DNA of 64,000 bases from Humidesulfovibrio mexicanus (GCF_900188225.1 NZ_FZOC01000005.1:171735-235734), one strand, 5' to 3'; positions 47,260 to 56,959 are shown, counted from the stretch's first letter. The notes: generated by a model not told the origin, from the sequence alone. Numbers and translations are program-made.

Positions 47260-49275
47260 ATGGCCAGCAGAATCGGCGTGTATGTCTGCCACTGCGGCAC
47301 CAACATCGCGGGCCGGGTGGATTCAGCAGGGGTGGCGCGCTTTGCGGCGGGACTCAAGAACGTCGTCGTGGCGCGGGACTACAAGTTCATGTGTTCCGAC
47401 CCCGGCCAGGATCTCATCATCAAGGACATCCGCGAGCTTGGGCTGACGCGGGTGGTGGTGGCGTCGTGTTCGCCGCGTTTGCACGAAAAGACCTTCCAGA
47501 AGGCCTGCCAGCGCGGCGGCTTGAACCCCTTCCTGTTCCAGATGACCTGCATCCGCGAGCACTGCTCCTGGGTGGTGGCCGACCGGGAAGAGGCCACGGC
47601 CAAGGCCCGCACCCTGGTGGCCGCCGCCGTGGCCCGCGTGAACCATCACGACGAGCTGTTCTCCCGCGTGGAGAGCGTGCATCCGGATGTCATCGTCGTG
47701 GGCGGCGGCATCGCGGGCATCCAGGCCGCGCTCGACATCGCCAAGTCTGGCCACAAGGTGCATTTGGTGGAGAAAAGCTCGTCCATCGGCGGGCACATGG
47801 CCCAATTCGACAAGACCTTCCCCACCCTCGACTGCGCGGCCTGCATTTCCACTCCCAAGATGGTGGCCGTGGCCCAGGAGTCCAACATCAACCTCATGAC
47901 CATGAGCGAGGTTGTGGAGGTGAAGGGCTACGTGGGCAACTACCAGGTGCGCATCCGCACCACGCCGCGCTACGTGAACCAGGATTTGTGCACCGGCTGC
48001 GGCCTGTGCATGGAGAAGTGCCCCCGCACCGTGCAGAGCGAGTTCGAGGAAGGCATCGGCACGCGCAAGGCCATCCACCGCAATTCGCCGCAGAGCGTGC
48101 CCAATACGCCGGTCATCGACCCCACGGTGTGCCTGCACTTCACCAAGGGCAAGTGCGGTGCCTGCCAGAAGAACTGCCCCTCCCAGGCCATAGACTACGA
48201 GCAGCAGGAGAGCTTCCTGGAGGTCCAGGCCGGAACCATCGTGCTGGCCACCGGCTTCGACATCATGGATCCCACCGGCATGTCGCAGTACGGCTTCGGC
48301 CGCTACCCGGAAGTCTACACCGGCCTGCAGTTCGAGCGGCTGAACAACGCCGTGGGCCCCACCGGCGGCAAGATCGTCATGAAGAACGGCAAGATGCCGC
48401 AAAGCGTGGCCATCATCCACTGCGTGGGCAGCCGCGACAAGAACCATCATGAATACTGCTCGCGCGTGTGCTGCATGTATGCGCTCAAGTACGACCACCT
48501 CATCAAGGACAAGGTGGGGCACAACACTGCGGTGTTCAACTTCTACATCGACATGCGCTGCTTCGGGAAGGGCTACGAGGAATTCTACCGCCGCGTGCAG
48601 GAGGAAGGCGTGACCTTTGTCCGCGGTCGGCCTGCCGAGGTGACCGACCAGGCCCAAAGTCCGGAGGAGCAGGGCAAGCTCATCGTTGTGGGCGAGGATA
48701 CCCTGCTGGGCCAGCCCGTGCGCGTGCCCGTGGACATGGTGATCTTGTGCACGGCCATGGTGCCCCGGCGCGACGCGGCCGAAGTGGCGCGCGTGTTCGG
48801 CATCAGCCAGGGGCAGGACGGCTTCTTCCTGGAGGAGCACCCCAAGCTGGGCCCGGTCTCCACCGCCACCGACGGCATCTTCCTGGCCGGCACCTGCCAG
48901 GGCCCCAAGGACATCCCCGACGCCGTGGCCCATGCCTCGGGCGGGGCCGGACAGGCGCTCAGCCTGGCCGCGCGCGGCGAGGTCAGCATCTCGCCCACGG
49001 TGTCCTGGATCAACCCGGACATCTGCATCGGCTGCAAGGCCTGCATCGGCCTGTGCGCCTATTCGGCCATAGAGTTCGACGAGCGCCGCCACGTGAGCGT
49101 GATCAACGAGGCCATGTGCAAGGGCTGCGGCAGCTGCGCCGGGCACTGTCCCAGCGGGGCGGCCCAGGTGCGCCACTTCACCGAGCGTCAGCTCTTCGCC
49201 GAACTGGAGGGGCTGCTTTCGCCCGCGCCGCCGCCCATGCCGCAGCCCGTGCAGACCGCCGCCGAAACAGCCTGA
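47260..49275 (+). CDS. hdrA: Heterodisulfide reductase subunit A-like flavoprotein (HdrA)
   Basis: A 671-aa HdrA-type protein, the flavin and iron-sulfur hub of electron-bifurcating heterodisulfide reductases. The N-terminal domain has VYVCHCGTNI; the FAD domain has VVGGGIAGIQAALD near residue 147. DCAACISTPKM is the conserved Cys segment after it. Ferredoxin-like clusters follow at CTGCGLCMEKC and KCGACQKNC, and two more at the C terminus (CIGCKACIGLC and CKGCGSCAGHC). ATG at 47260 follows AAAGGGGAGG; the longer frame is rejected. As first gene of a ten-gene run with mvhD, hdrC and hdrB it should be the core of a cytoplasmic electron-transfer complex. The physiological acceptor is unknown; in sulfate reducers DsrC-like disulfides are candidates. 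Confidence 0.94.
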   Translation: MASRIGVYVCHCGTNIAGRVDSAGVARFAAGLKNVVVARDYKFMCSDPGQDLIIKDIRELGLTRVVVASCSPRLHEKTFQKACQRGGLNPFLFQMTCIREHCSWVVADREEATAKARTLVAAAVARVNHHDELFSRVESVHPDVIVVGGGIAGIQAALDIAKSGHKVHLVEKSSSIGGHMAQFDKTFPTLDCAACISTPKMVAVAQESNINLMTMSEVVEVKGYVGNYQVRIRTTPRYVNQDLCTGCGLCMEKCPRTVQSEFEEGIGTRKAIHRNSPQSVPNTPVIDPTVCLHFTKGKCGACQKNCPSQAIDYEQQESFLEVQAGTIVLATGFDIMDPTGMSQYGFGRYPEVYTGLQFERLNNAVGPTGGKIVMKNGKMPQSVAIIHCVGSRDKNHHEYCSRVCCMYALKYDHLIKDKVGHNTAVFNFYIDMRCFGKGYEEFYRRVQEEGVTFVRGRPAEVTDQAQSPEEQGKLIVVGEDTLLGQPVRVPVDMVILCTAMVPRRDAAEVARVFGISQGQDGFFLEEHPKLGPVSTATDGIFLAGTCQGPKDIPDAVAHASGGAGQALSLAARGEVSISPTVSWINPDICIGCKACIGLCAYSAIEFDERRHVSVINEAMCKGCGSCAGHCPSGAAQVRHFTERQLFAELEGLLSPAPPPMPQPVQTAAETA

Positions 49276-49298
49276 AACCAAAGCCCTGGGAGGACGCC

Positions 49299-49769
49299 AT
49301 GCAGGAACTGAACGTCGCCGAGGCCGCACAGCCGACCCCCGCGCCGGAGTCCGGCTTCGAGCCGGCCATCGTGGCCTTTGTGTGCAACTGGTGCACCTAC
49401 ACCGCCGCCGACCTGGCGGGCACGGCGCGCATGACCCAGACGCCGAACGTGCGGCTTATCCGCATGATGTGCACCGGGATGGTGGATCCCAAGTATGTCA
49501 TCAAGGCCCTGCTCGACGGGGCGGATGCGGTGCTCATCTCCGGCTGCCACCCCGGCGACTGCCACTACATCAACGGCAACTACAAGGCGCGGCGCAGGGT
49601 GAAGCTACTGGGAGAGATTCTGCCCCGGTTCGGCATCGACAGCCGCCGTCTGAAGCTCACCTGGGTGGGCGCGAGCGAAGGCAATGAGTTCGCCGCCACG
49701 GTGAACCGGTTCGCGGCGGAGATCAAGGAGCTGGGGCCCATAGACACCCGGCGGCTGCGGCTTTTGTAG
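49299..49769 (+). CDS. mvhD: MvhD/FlpD-like [2Fe-2S] electron-transfer subunit
   Basis: A 156-aa MvhD-family protein. The conserved core is CNWCTYTAADLAG, MMCTGMVDP and GCHPGDCHYINGN, with the Cys residues that hold the iron-sulfur cluster. In methanogens MvhD connects the hydrogenase or formate dehydrogenase to HdrA. Here it follows hdrA by 23 bp and precedes an FdhB/FrhB-like gene, so it should pass electrons between that protein and HdrA. The ATG at 49299 follows GGGAGG; an unrelated frame of 433 aa that covers the same bases is a shadow of hdrA. The N-terminal 20 residues (AEAAQPTPAPESG) are a disordered-looking lead. Confidence 0.93.
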   Translation: MQELNVAEAAQPTPAPESGFEPAIVAFVCNWCTYTAADLAGTARMTQTPNVRLIRMMCTGMVDPKYVIKALLDGADAVLISGCHPGDCHYINGNYKARRRVKLLGEILPRFGIDSRRLKLTWVGASEGNEFAATVNRFAAEIKELGPIDTRRLRLL

Positions 49770-49796
49770 AACCCCAAGCTCTCGCGGAGGCACGCC

Positions 49797-50939
49797 ATGG
49801 CAAGCATCGCCACGATCGAAGTCACAGACGGCAACCCCGTCGCAGCCCTGCGCGGGTTCTGCGCGCGTTTGCTTGAAAGCGGGGAGGTGACGGCTGTGCT
49901 GGCCCCCCGCACCCTGCCGGGCGGATTCGGCACCATGCCCGCCCTGATTGCGGAAACCGAAGGTTTGGCCGACGTGGATCCGCTGGCCCCGTCGTTCCGC
50001 ATCAACGCGGCGCGGATGCTCACGCGGCTCACACGCGGTGCGGAGGACAGCACCATGGTCGCCGCCCTGCTGCGCCCCTGCGAGGTGCGCGCCTTCATCG
50101 AGCTGTGCAAGCTGAACCAGGGCAGTCTGGAGAACGCCCTCACCATCAGCGTGGACTGCTGCGGAGCCTTCGCCAACACGGACTACCCGCGCTTCGCGGC
50201 CGATGGCGGCGATTCCGGGTCCCTGAACGCGTTCCTCAAGGCGTCCGGCCGCGGTTCCTACAACGGCGTGCAAGTGGCGCGCGCCTGCCGCGTGTGCGAG
50301 CAGCCCGCCGGGGCCGAGGCGGATCTGTCCATCGGCGTGTTCGGGCAGGATGTGGAGAAGGGACTGCTGCTCATGGCCAACACGCCCAAGGGCGAGGGCT
50401 TCATGGCCCGGCTGGGGTATCCGGAGGCGTCCGGCTCCGGCGGGCGCGAGGAGGCTCTTGCGGAAATAGTGGCCGAGCGCACCCAGGCCCGGGACCAGAT
50501 GTTCGCCGAGACCTCCAAGGCCACCGGCAGCATGGAAGGCCTGTCGCGGTTCCTTTCGGCCTGCGTCAACTGCTACAACTGCCGCATGGCCTGCCCGGTG
50601 TGCTACTGCCGGGAGTGCGTGTTCCTCACCGATGTTTTCGACCACAAGCCCTGGCAATACCTCTCCTGGGCGCGGCAGCGCGGCGCCATCAAGATGCCCA
50701 CGGACACGGTGTTCTTCCACCTCACTAGGCTGGCGCACATGAGCACGGCCTGCGTGGGCTGCGGGCAGTGCTCCAACGCCTGTCCCAACGACGTGCCGGT
50801 TATGGAGCTTTTCCGGACCATTTCCGCGGGAACCCAGGCGGCGTTCGAGTACCAGCCGGGCAAGAACCCCAACGAGCCGCCGCCGTTGTCCGTGTTCCGC
50901 GAGCACGAATTCCCAGAGGTCACCGGAGGCCTCGACTAG
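49797..50939 (+). CDS. FdhB/FrhB-like iron-sulfur protein
   Basis: A 380-aa iron-sulfur protein. Residues 80-130 resemble the FdhB/FrhB family (LRPCEVRAFIELCKLNQ, then TISVDCCG). The C-terminal half has a Cys-rich CVNCYNCRMACPVCYCREC and a classical ferredoxin motif CVGCGQCSNACP, so two or three clusters are likely. FdhB and FrhB proteins bind a flavin and exchange electrons with F420, NAD(P)H or formate dehydrogenase. No formate dehydrogenase or hydrogenase large subunit is in the window, so the partner is not known. It sits between mvhD and the double HdrA with good ribosome sites. This is probably the electron input module of the complex. Confidence 0.82.
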   Translation: MASIATIEVTDGNPVAALRGFCARLLESGEVTAVLAPRTLPGGFGTMPALIAETEGLADVDPLAPSFRINAARMLTRLTRGAEDSTMVAALLRPCEVRAFIELCKLNQGSLENALTISVDCCGAFANTDYPRFAADGGDSGSLNAFLKASGRGSYNGVQVARACRVCEQPAGAEADLSIGVFGQDVEKGLLLMANTPKGEGFMARLGYPEASGSGGREEALAEIVAERTQARDQMFAETSKATGSMEGLSRFLSACVNCYNCRMACPVCYCRECVFLTDVFDHKPWQYLSWARQRGAIKMPTDTVFFHLTRLAHMSTACVGCGQCSNACPNDVPVMELFRTISAGTQAAFEYQPGKNPNEPPPLSVFREHEFPEVTGGLD

Positions 50940-50982
50940 CCCCGCCGCCAGCGCGGCCTGCCCATGAACGCGGGAGGGTCAG

Positions 50983-53900
50983 ATGAAGAAGCAGTATGGA
51001 GCCCTGGTGGTTGGAGCGGGAATCGGCGGAATGCGCGCCGCCCTTGATCTGGCCGAGACCGGCTACAAGGTGGCCCTTATCGATGCGCGTCCCAGCCTGG
51101 GGGGCATTCTTACCCAGTTGGACCACCAGTTCCCCTCCGACCACTGCGGCATGTGCAAGATGCTGCCGCTCACCCAGCGCGACCAGTCCAGCCAGTACTG
51201 CCTGCGCAAGGGGTTCTTCCACAAGAACATCGACATCTTCACGCACACCGAGCTCAAGGCGCTGGAAGGCGACCCCGGCAAGTTCCACGCCACCTTGAGC
51301 CGCCGCTCCACCTTTGTGGACCCCACGCGCTGCGTAAGCTGCGGGGCCTGCGCAGAGGCGTGCCCCGTGCGCGTGCCGAGCGAGTTCAACGCGGGCCTGG
51401 GAACGCGCACCGCCGCCTACCTGCCCGTGCCGCACAACATCGCCAACCACTATGTGGTGGACCTGGACAACTGCCAGCGGTGCTGGCGCTGCTTCGAGGC
51501 CTGTCCGACCAAGGCCATCGACTTCAAGTTCGACGACCGTCCCGGCTTCCACATCCTGGTGGCCACTCCCGACCGCGAGCTGGCGGAGAACCTGCCGCAG
51601 TGGCTCAAGAAGGAAGGGTTCCCCCTGCACATTACGGAAAGCGCCGAGGACGCCGTGGCGCAGATCGCCGAGGGGCTCGACGCGCGGCTGGTGCTGCTGG
51701 ACCTGGATTTGCCCGCGGCCGAGGCCGAACGCGTGCTGCGCCGCGTCCAGGAGCTGCGCCCGGGAATCACCGTGCTGCCCCTTGCCGCGCCGGAAAAGCG
51801 GGACTTCGCCGCTGAACTGCAACGTCTGGGCGCGGGCGAGTTGCTGCCCAAGCCCCTGGACCGGGCGTCCTTCGTGCCCCGGCTGGACAAGCTGTGTATG
51901 CGGCTGATGTCCGACGAGAGCCTGGAGTTCGAGGTAGGCTCGGTGATCCTGGCGGCCGGTTTCGAGTGCTTCAACCCGGCCGATGCGCCCAACGGCTGCG
52001 CCGACGTGCTGCTGTACGGAACCCATCCCGGCGTGCTCACCTCGCTGGAGTTCGAGCGCCTTTTGAGCTCCACCGGCCCCACCGGGGCAAGGCTTGCGCG
52101 TCCGGGCGACGGCGCGCCCCTCAGGCGCATCGCCTGGCTGCAGTGCGTGGGCTCGCGCGACCTCAAGCTCAAGGCCGATTTCTGCTCGTCCATCTGCTGC
52201 ATGATCTCCCTCAAGGAGGCCATGTTGGCCAGGAGGAGCATCGGCAGCGAGGCCGAGACGACCATTTTTTACATGGACCTGCGCACCCCCGGCCGCGACT
52301 ACCAGCGCTACCGCGACGAGGCCGAGGCCGCCGGAGTGCGCCTGGTGCCAGCGCGGCCGCATTCCATCCTGCCCGGGCCGGACGGCGGGGTCATCATCCA
52401 GTATTTCGACTACGCTGGCGAGTTGCGGGAGGAGAACTACGACGCGCTTGTGCTGGCCGTGGGCGCGCGGCCTCCCAGAAACATGGAGGGCCTGGCCCTG
52501 GCCGCCGGGGTGGAGGTGAACGAGAACGGCTTCTGCGCCACCAAGCCCCTTTCGCCCAACCGCACCAGCCGCCTGGGGGTGTTCGCCGCCGGGGCCTTTG
52601 GCGAGCCCGCCGACATCCGTTCCTCGCTCATCCAGGCCGGGGCCGCGGCCATGGGCGCCTCGCGCATGATGCGTGTGTACCACGGCCCGCGTGAGGAGGC
52701 GGCCGAAGAGCAGCCCCAGTACGCGGACGTGTCGCGGCAGTCGCCGCGCGTGCTTGTCGCGCTGTGCTCCTCCTGCCCCACGCTGGAGCGCAGCCTGGAC
52801 ATCGAGGCCTTGCGGGGGCGGATGCGCGCCCTGCCCGGCGTGGTGGAGGTGCTGGACCTGCCCCGCGCCTGCACCCGCGAGGGCTGGGAGCTTCTGCGCC
52901 AGGCCGCGGGGGCGGCCAAGCCCAACCGCGTGCTCGTCGGTGCCTGCCTGCCCTACATGCACGTGCCGCGCCTGCGTGAGCTGGGCGAGGCCATCGGGCT
53001 TAATCCGGCACTCATGGACGTTGTGGACATCCATACCGCCAGCTTCGCGGCCGGAACCGACGTGGCCGGGCCGACCGAGGCTCGCGCCGAGGAGACCGCC
53101 TCGGTGCTGGCCATAGCCGCGGCAAGACTTTTGGGGGCCGATCCCTCGCCCCTGCCCATGACCGGGCAGGTTTCGCCCCAGGCCCTGGTGGTGGGCGGCG
53201 GCTTGGCCGGCATGACCGCCGCCATGGGCATAGCCGACCAGGGCTACAAGGTGGTGCTGGTGGAGGAGGCCGAGCAATTGGGCGGGCAGGCCATGAACCT
53301 GCGCGCCACCCTGGAGGGCGACGACCCCGTGCGCTTCATGGAGGAGCTCATCGAGCAGGTGGAGAAGAACCCCAACATCCGCGTGCTCAAGGATTCGCGC
53401 GTGGTGCTCTCCCGCGGGCGGGCCGGGCGGTTCCATACCGTGGTGGCCACCGGCGAGGGCGTGGCCCACAGCCTGCACCACGGGGCCACCATCCTGGCCA
53501 CCGGCGGGCACGAGGCCAAGGTCTACGAGTACGGCAACCGTGTGCACAAGTGCGTGCTGACCCAGATGGAGCTGGAGCAACGCCTGGCCGACGGCTCTGT
53601 GGACGCCGCGCGCCTGGGCGGGGTGGCCATGATCCAGTGTTGGCGCTCTCGCGACGAGGAACGCAACTATTGCAGCCGCGTGTGCTGCCACAGCGCCCTC
53701 AAGAACCTGCTGCTGCTCAAGAAGCGCAACCCCGGGCTGCCCGTATTCGTGTTCTACCGCGACATCATGACCACGGGCTCAAGCGAGCGCTTCTACACCG
53801 AGGCGCGGCGCAGCGGGGCCATCTTTATCCGCTACACTCCGGAGGCGCGGCCCACGGTGACGTTCGAGGACCACAAGCCGGTGATCCGGGCCACGGACCC

Positions 53901-54489
53901 GGTGCTTGGCCGGGAGATCGAGCTGCGGCCCGACCTGCTGGCGCTCTCCAGCGGGGTGGTGCCCAACGACGTGTCCGAGCTGGCCGAGCTCTTCGGTGTG
54001 GGCCTTACCCAGGACGGCTTCTACCAGGAGGCCGAGAGCAAGTGGCGGCCTGTGGACTTCCTGAAGCATGGCGTGTTCGCCTGCGGCCTGGGCCTGGGGC
54101 CGTCCACCATGCGCGAGACCATCCTTTCGGCCAAGGCCGCGGCCCAGCGCACGGTGCGCATTCTGAGCGAGAAGAGCCTCTCCTGCGGCAATGCCGTGGC
54201 CGAGGTGCGGCACAGCCTGTGTTCGCGCTGCGGCCGCTGCATCGGGGTGTGCGCCTACGGCGCGCGCGCCCTGGACATGGTCCACGACCGCATCGAGGTG
54301 GACGAGCAGCTGTGCCAGGGCTGCGGCTCCTGCGTGGCCGTGTGTCCCAACAGCGCCACCGTGCTGCGCGGTTTCCGCGACGAGCAGGTCATGGCCGTCA
54401 TCGACGCGGCCGTGGCCCGTGCGCCGCAGTGTGCCAAGCAACCCCCGCAGAGCCGGGAAAACCGGGCAGAAGCCCCAATGGGAGGGTGA
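50983..54489 (+). CDS. Double HdrA-like flavoprotein with inserted receiver-like domain
   Basis: A 1168-aa fusion of two HdrA-like units. The first starts VVGAGIGGMRAALDLA and has clusters CVSCGACAEACP and CQRCWRCFEACP. The second FAD domain starts VVGGGLAGMTAAMGIA near residue 735, and the C terminus has CSRCGRCIGVCA and CQGCGSCVAVCP. Between the clusters and the rest of the first FAD domain, residues about 189-308 fold like a response-regulator receiver: HILVATPDRE, LVLLDLDLP (Asp240 in the phosphoacceptor place, four before Pro) and ELLPKPLD with the conserved Lys. The acidic pair near the N terminus is missing, so it may be pseudo-receiver. It should widen the electron path of the HdrA complex. 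GGGAGG precedes the ATG at 50983. Confidence 0.9.
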   Translation: MKKQYGALVVGAGIGGMRAALDLAETGYKVALIDARPSLGGILTQLDHQFPSDHCGMCKMLPLTQRDQSSQYCLRKGFFHKNIDIFTHTELKALEGDPGKFHATLSRRSTFVDPTRCVSCGACAEACPVRVPSEFNAGLGTRTAAYLPVPHNIANHYVVDLDNCQRCWRCFEACPTKAIDFKFDDRPGFHILVATPDRELAENLPQWLKKEGFPLHITESAEDAVAQIAEGLDARLVLLDLDLPAAEAERVLRRVQELRPGITVLPLAAPEKRDFAAELQRLGAGELLPKPLDRASFVPRLDKLCMRLMSDESLEFEVGSVILAAGFECFNPADAPNGCADVLLYGTHPGVLTSLEFERLLSSTGPTGARLARPGDGAPLRRIAWLQCVGSRDLKLKADFCSSICCMISLKEAMLARRSIGSEAETTIFYMDLRTPGRDYQRYRDEAEAAGVRLVPARPHSILPGPDGGVIIQYFDYAGELREENYDALVLAVGARPPRNMEGLALAAGVEVNENGFCATKPLSPNRTSRLGVFAAGAFGEPADIRSSLIQAGAAAMGASRMMRVYHGPREEAAEEQPQYADVSRQSPRVLVALCSSCPTLERSLDIEALRGRMRALPGVVEVLDLPRACTREGWELLRQAAGAAKPNRVLVGACLPYMHVPRLRELGEAIGLNPALMDVVDIHTASFAAGTDVAGPTEARAEETASVLAIAAARLLGADPSPLPMTGQVSPQALVVGGGLAGMTAAMGIADQGYKVVLVEEAEQLGGQAMNLRATLEGDDPVRFMEELIEQVEKNPNIRVLKDSRVVLSRGRAGRFHTVVATGEGVAHSLHHGATILATGGHEAKVYEYGNRVHKCVLTQMELEQRLADGSVDAARLGGVAMIQCWRSRDEERNYCSRVCCHSALKNLLLLKKRNPGLPVFVFYRDIMTTGSSERFYTEARRSGAIFIRYTPEARPTVTFEDHKPVIRATDPVLGREIELRPDLLALSSGVVPNDVSELAELFGVGLTQDGFYQEAESKWRPVDFLKHGVFACGLGLGPSTMRETILSAKAAAQRTVRILSEKSLSCGNAVAEVRHSLCSRCGRCIGVCAYGARALDMVHDRIEVDEQLCQGCGSCVAVCPNSATVLRGFRDEQVMAVIDAAVARAPQCAKQPPQSRENRAEAPMGG

Positions 54490-54493
54490 CGCC

Positions 54494-55081
54494 ATGAACC
54501 GCCCAACGCCCGCCATCACCTTTGCGCCGCAGCCGCCCCCGGCCGCCGGGGCCGCAGCCCTGGCGCAAGTGCAAGACATGGTGCGCGCCTGTATGCAGTG
54601 CGGCACCTGCACCGGCTCCTGTCCAAACGCCCACGCCATGGACCTGACCCCGCGCCGCATGTGGCGGATGCTGCTGTTCGGCCAGGTGCGGGAGGTGCTG
54701 GACAGCCGCAGCTTCTGGCTGTGTTCGGCCTGCTACGCCTGCACCCTGCGCTGCCCGCGCGGGCTGCCGCTCACCCAGGCCATGGCCGCCCTCAAGCGGC
54801 TGGCCGCGGCGGAGCCGGACCCCGCAGCGCACAAGAAGGCGCTCTTCTACGCGGAGTTCATGCACAACGTGGAACGGCGCGGCCGCGTGCGCGAAACGGA
54901 GCTGATGCTGCACTATTTCATGGGAATGCACGATGCGTTGCTGCCCCTCAAGTATACGCCGCTTGGCCTCAAGCTGCTGCGGCGGGGCAAGCTGCATTTG
55001 GGCGCGGCGCCGGGAGAGGGGCATCTTACGGACCTGCGGCCGCTCTTTGAAAAGGTCCGCAGCATGGAGGCCCGGTCATGA
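54494..55081 (+). CDS. hdrC: Heterodisulfide reductase subunit C-like Fe-S protein
   Basis: A 195-aa HdrC-like protein with two [4Fe-4S] motifs, CMQCGTCTGSCP and CSACYACTLRCP, and a helical C-terminal half. HdrC passes electrons from HdrA to the catalytic HdrB. The ATG at 54494 follows GGGAGGG and comes two codons after the double HdrA stop; its end overlaps hdrB by four bases (ATGA), so HdrB and HdrC are co-translated, as in other Hdr systems. Confidence 0.93.
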   Translation: MNRPTPAITFAPQPPPAAGAAALAQVQDMVRACMQCGTCTGSCPNAHAMDLTPRRMWRMLLFGQVREVLDSRSFWLCSACYACTLRCPRGLPLTQAMAALKRLAAAEPDPAAHKKALFYAEFMHNVERRGRVRETELMLHYFMGMHDALLPLKYTPLGLKLLRRGKLHLGAAPGEGHLTDLRPLFEKVRSMEARS

Positions 55082-55965
55082 AGTATGCATACTACCCCGG
55101 CTGTTCCTTGCGCGCCAGCGCGGAGGAGTACGACGTGTCCTGCCGCGAGTCCCTTGCGCATCTTGGCGTGGAGCTTGTGGAGCCCCCGGACTGGACCTGC
55201 TGCGGGGCCAGCGCGGTGGAGCCCGTGAGCGGACTGCTTTCCTACGCTCTGCCCGCCCGCAATCTTGCCCTGGCCGAACGCGATGCGCCCGGTCTGGACC
55301 TGCTGGCCCCGTGCAGCGCCTGCTACCTGAACCACCTGCGCGTGGAGCGCGAATGCGCCAAGGACCGCGCCCTGGCCGCCCGCGTGGGCGAGGCCATCGG
55401 CGTGGAGGGGCTGCGTTACCAGGGCGCGGCGCATGTGCGGCACCTGCTCGACGTGCTGGCCAACGACATCGGCGCGCAGGCCATTGGCGAGGCGGTGACG
55501 CGGCCCCTGGAGGGGCTGACCGTGGCGGCCTATTACGGCTGCCAAGCCTTGCGGCCCTATGCGGCCTTCGACGACCCGGAACATCCCCGCTCCATGGGCG
55601 TGGTGCTTGCCGCCCTGGGTGCCAAGGAGATTGTGTGGGGCATGGCCACGCATTGCTGCGGGGCCTCGCTTATGGCCACCAAGCCCGAGGCCGCCCTGGT
55701 TTCGGTGGGGGCCATACTCGGCGCCGCGCAGAAGGCCGACGCCATCGTCACCGTGTGCCCCATGTGCCAGATGAACCTCGAAGCGTACCAGTCCGAGGCC
55801 CTGAAGGCCGGGGGCGGGGGGCGCGAGGTCTCGGTGCTGTATCTCAGTCAGCTCATGGGGCTGGCCTTCGGCCTGCCCGAATCGGCGGTGCTGCTGGACA
55901 AGAACCTGGCGGTGACGGACGCGCTCAAGCGCACGCTGCGCGCGCCCGCCGCCGCCGTTGCTTGA
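55078..55965 (+). CDS. hdrB: Heterodisulfide reductase subunit B-like, CCG-domain protein
   Basis: A 295-aa HdrB-like protein with two CCG domains. Visible Cys motifs are YYPGCSL, TCCGAS, PCSACYL in the first and YYGCQ, HCCGASL, CPMCQMN in the second, so both non-cubane cluster sites look complete with Cys only. HdrB reduces the disulfide in the classical enzyme. In a bacterium without CoM/CoB the substrate is likely another thiol protein or small disulfide. It overlaps hdrC and is followed 33 bp later by the stress-protein gene. Confidence 0.94.
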   Translation: MKYAYYPGCSLRASAEEYDVSCRESLAHLGVELVEPPDWTCCGASAVEPVSGLLSYALPARNLALAERDAPGLDLLAPCSACYLNHLRVERECAKDRALAARVGEAIGVEGLRYQGAAHVRHLLDVLANDIGAQAIGEAVTRPLEGLTVAAYYGCQALRPYAAFDDPEHPRSMGVVLAALGAKEIVWGMATHCCGASLMATKPEAALVSVGAILGAAQKADAIVTVCPMCQMNLEAYQSEALKAGGGGREVSVLYLSQLMGLAFGLPESAVLLDKNLAVTDALKRTLRAPAAAVA

Positions 55966-55998
55966 TTGGCCAAGGAATTGAAACAGGAGGATAGGCAC

Positions 55999-56949
55999 AT
56001 GTTCAAGGACATCCTTTTGGCCATCACCCCCTCGGAATTGTGCGACTGCGCGGCCGATGCGGCCTTCCACTTCGCGCAGCGGTTCGAATCCCGCCTGGTG
56101 TTGCTGCACGTATGCGGAATGCGCCAAGGCTGGGGCGAGATGGAGTTTCTGGAATCTTCGGGCGAGGTTTCGCGCATCAAGGCCTCGGTGGAGGACTATT
56201 ACAAGGACAAGCTGCGCGGGCTCAGCAACTACGAGGTCAAGGTGGTTCCCGGCGTGCCCCATGCGGAGATTCTGCGCATCGCCCGCAAGATGAATTCGGA
56301 CCTCATCGTCATGGGGCCGCACACCAAGGAATACGCCGAGGTGCGCTCGCGCATGTGGGGCATGACCGGAAGCACGCTGGAGCAGGTGAGCCAGAAGGCG
56401 GCCTGCCCGGTGATGATCGTCACCAGGTCCACCCCTTACGGCGAGCACAACTTCCTGAACATCGTGGCCGCCACGGACTTCTCCGACCAGGCCGACTGCG
56501 GCGTGTTCTACGGCGGGCAGATCGCCCGGCACTACAAGGCCGGCCTTACGGTGTTCCACTGCGTGGACGCCGGCACGGAGTCCGGCCGGGTCTCCATGAC
56601 CCAGGCCGAGGTGAAGCAGGCCATCGCCGAATCCAAGTCGCGCCTGGAGGACCGCTACGGCGCCAAGCTCAAGGGCATCAAGGATTGCGCCTTCGAGGCC
56701 TGGGAGGGAGTGCCCGCCATGGAGATCCTGAAGCTGGCGCGGATGCGCGAGGCCAGCCTCATCCTCATGGCCCACCACACCCGCGAGCGTGATCCCGAAA
56801 AGGCCTTCCTTGGCTCCACCGTGGTGCAGGTGGCCCTGAACTCCACCTGCCCCACCATGAGCGTCAACAGGCACTTCGATCTGCGTTGCGGGCTCATGTA
56901 CGACCAAAGCGGCGATGTGGCGGTCGAACCCCGCGGCGCGGCCGTGTAA
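55999..56949 (+). CDS. Tandem universal stress protein (UspA domains)
   Basis: A 316-aa protein made of two Usp domains. Each half ends in the nucleotide-binding type segment: VMGPHTKEYAEVRSRMWG...GSTLEQVSQKAACPVMIV in the first and LMAHHTRE...FLGSTVVQVALNSTCPTMSV in the second. The G-x2-G-x9-G pattern of ATP-binding members is only partly kept. The start at 55999 follows AGGAGG. It lies inside the Hdr operon, so it may sense adenylate or redox state for this complex, or simply be co-regulated. Family function is poorly defined. Confidence 0.9.
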   Translation: MFKDILLAITPSELCDCAADAAFHFAQRFESRLVLLHVCGMRQGWGEMEFLESSGEVSRIKASVEDYYKDKLRGLSNYEVKVVPGVPHAEILRIARKMNSDLIVMGPHTKEYAEVRSRMWGMTGSTLEQVSQKAACPVMIVTRSTPYGEHNFLNIVAATDFSDQADCGVFYGGQIARHYKAGLTVFHCVDAGTESGRVSMTQAEVKQAIAESKSRLEDRYGAKLKGIKDCAFEAWEGVPAMEILKLARMREASLILMAHHTRERDPEKAFLGSTVVQVALNSTCPTMSVNRHFDLRCGLMYDQSGDVAVEPRGAAV

Positions 56950-56959
56950 GGGGGCGGAC

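Noticed and set aside
47323..49329. 668-codon minus-strand frame
   Set aside because: Antisense of hdrA with His/Ala/Leu-rich composition typical of GC-rich shadows.
50920..53691. 923-codon minus-strand frame
   Set aside because: Antisense of the double HdrA, which has full motifs and a good ribosome site.
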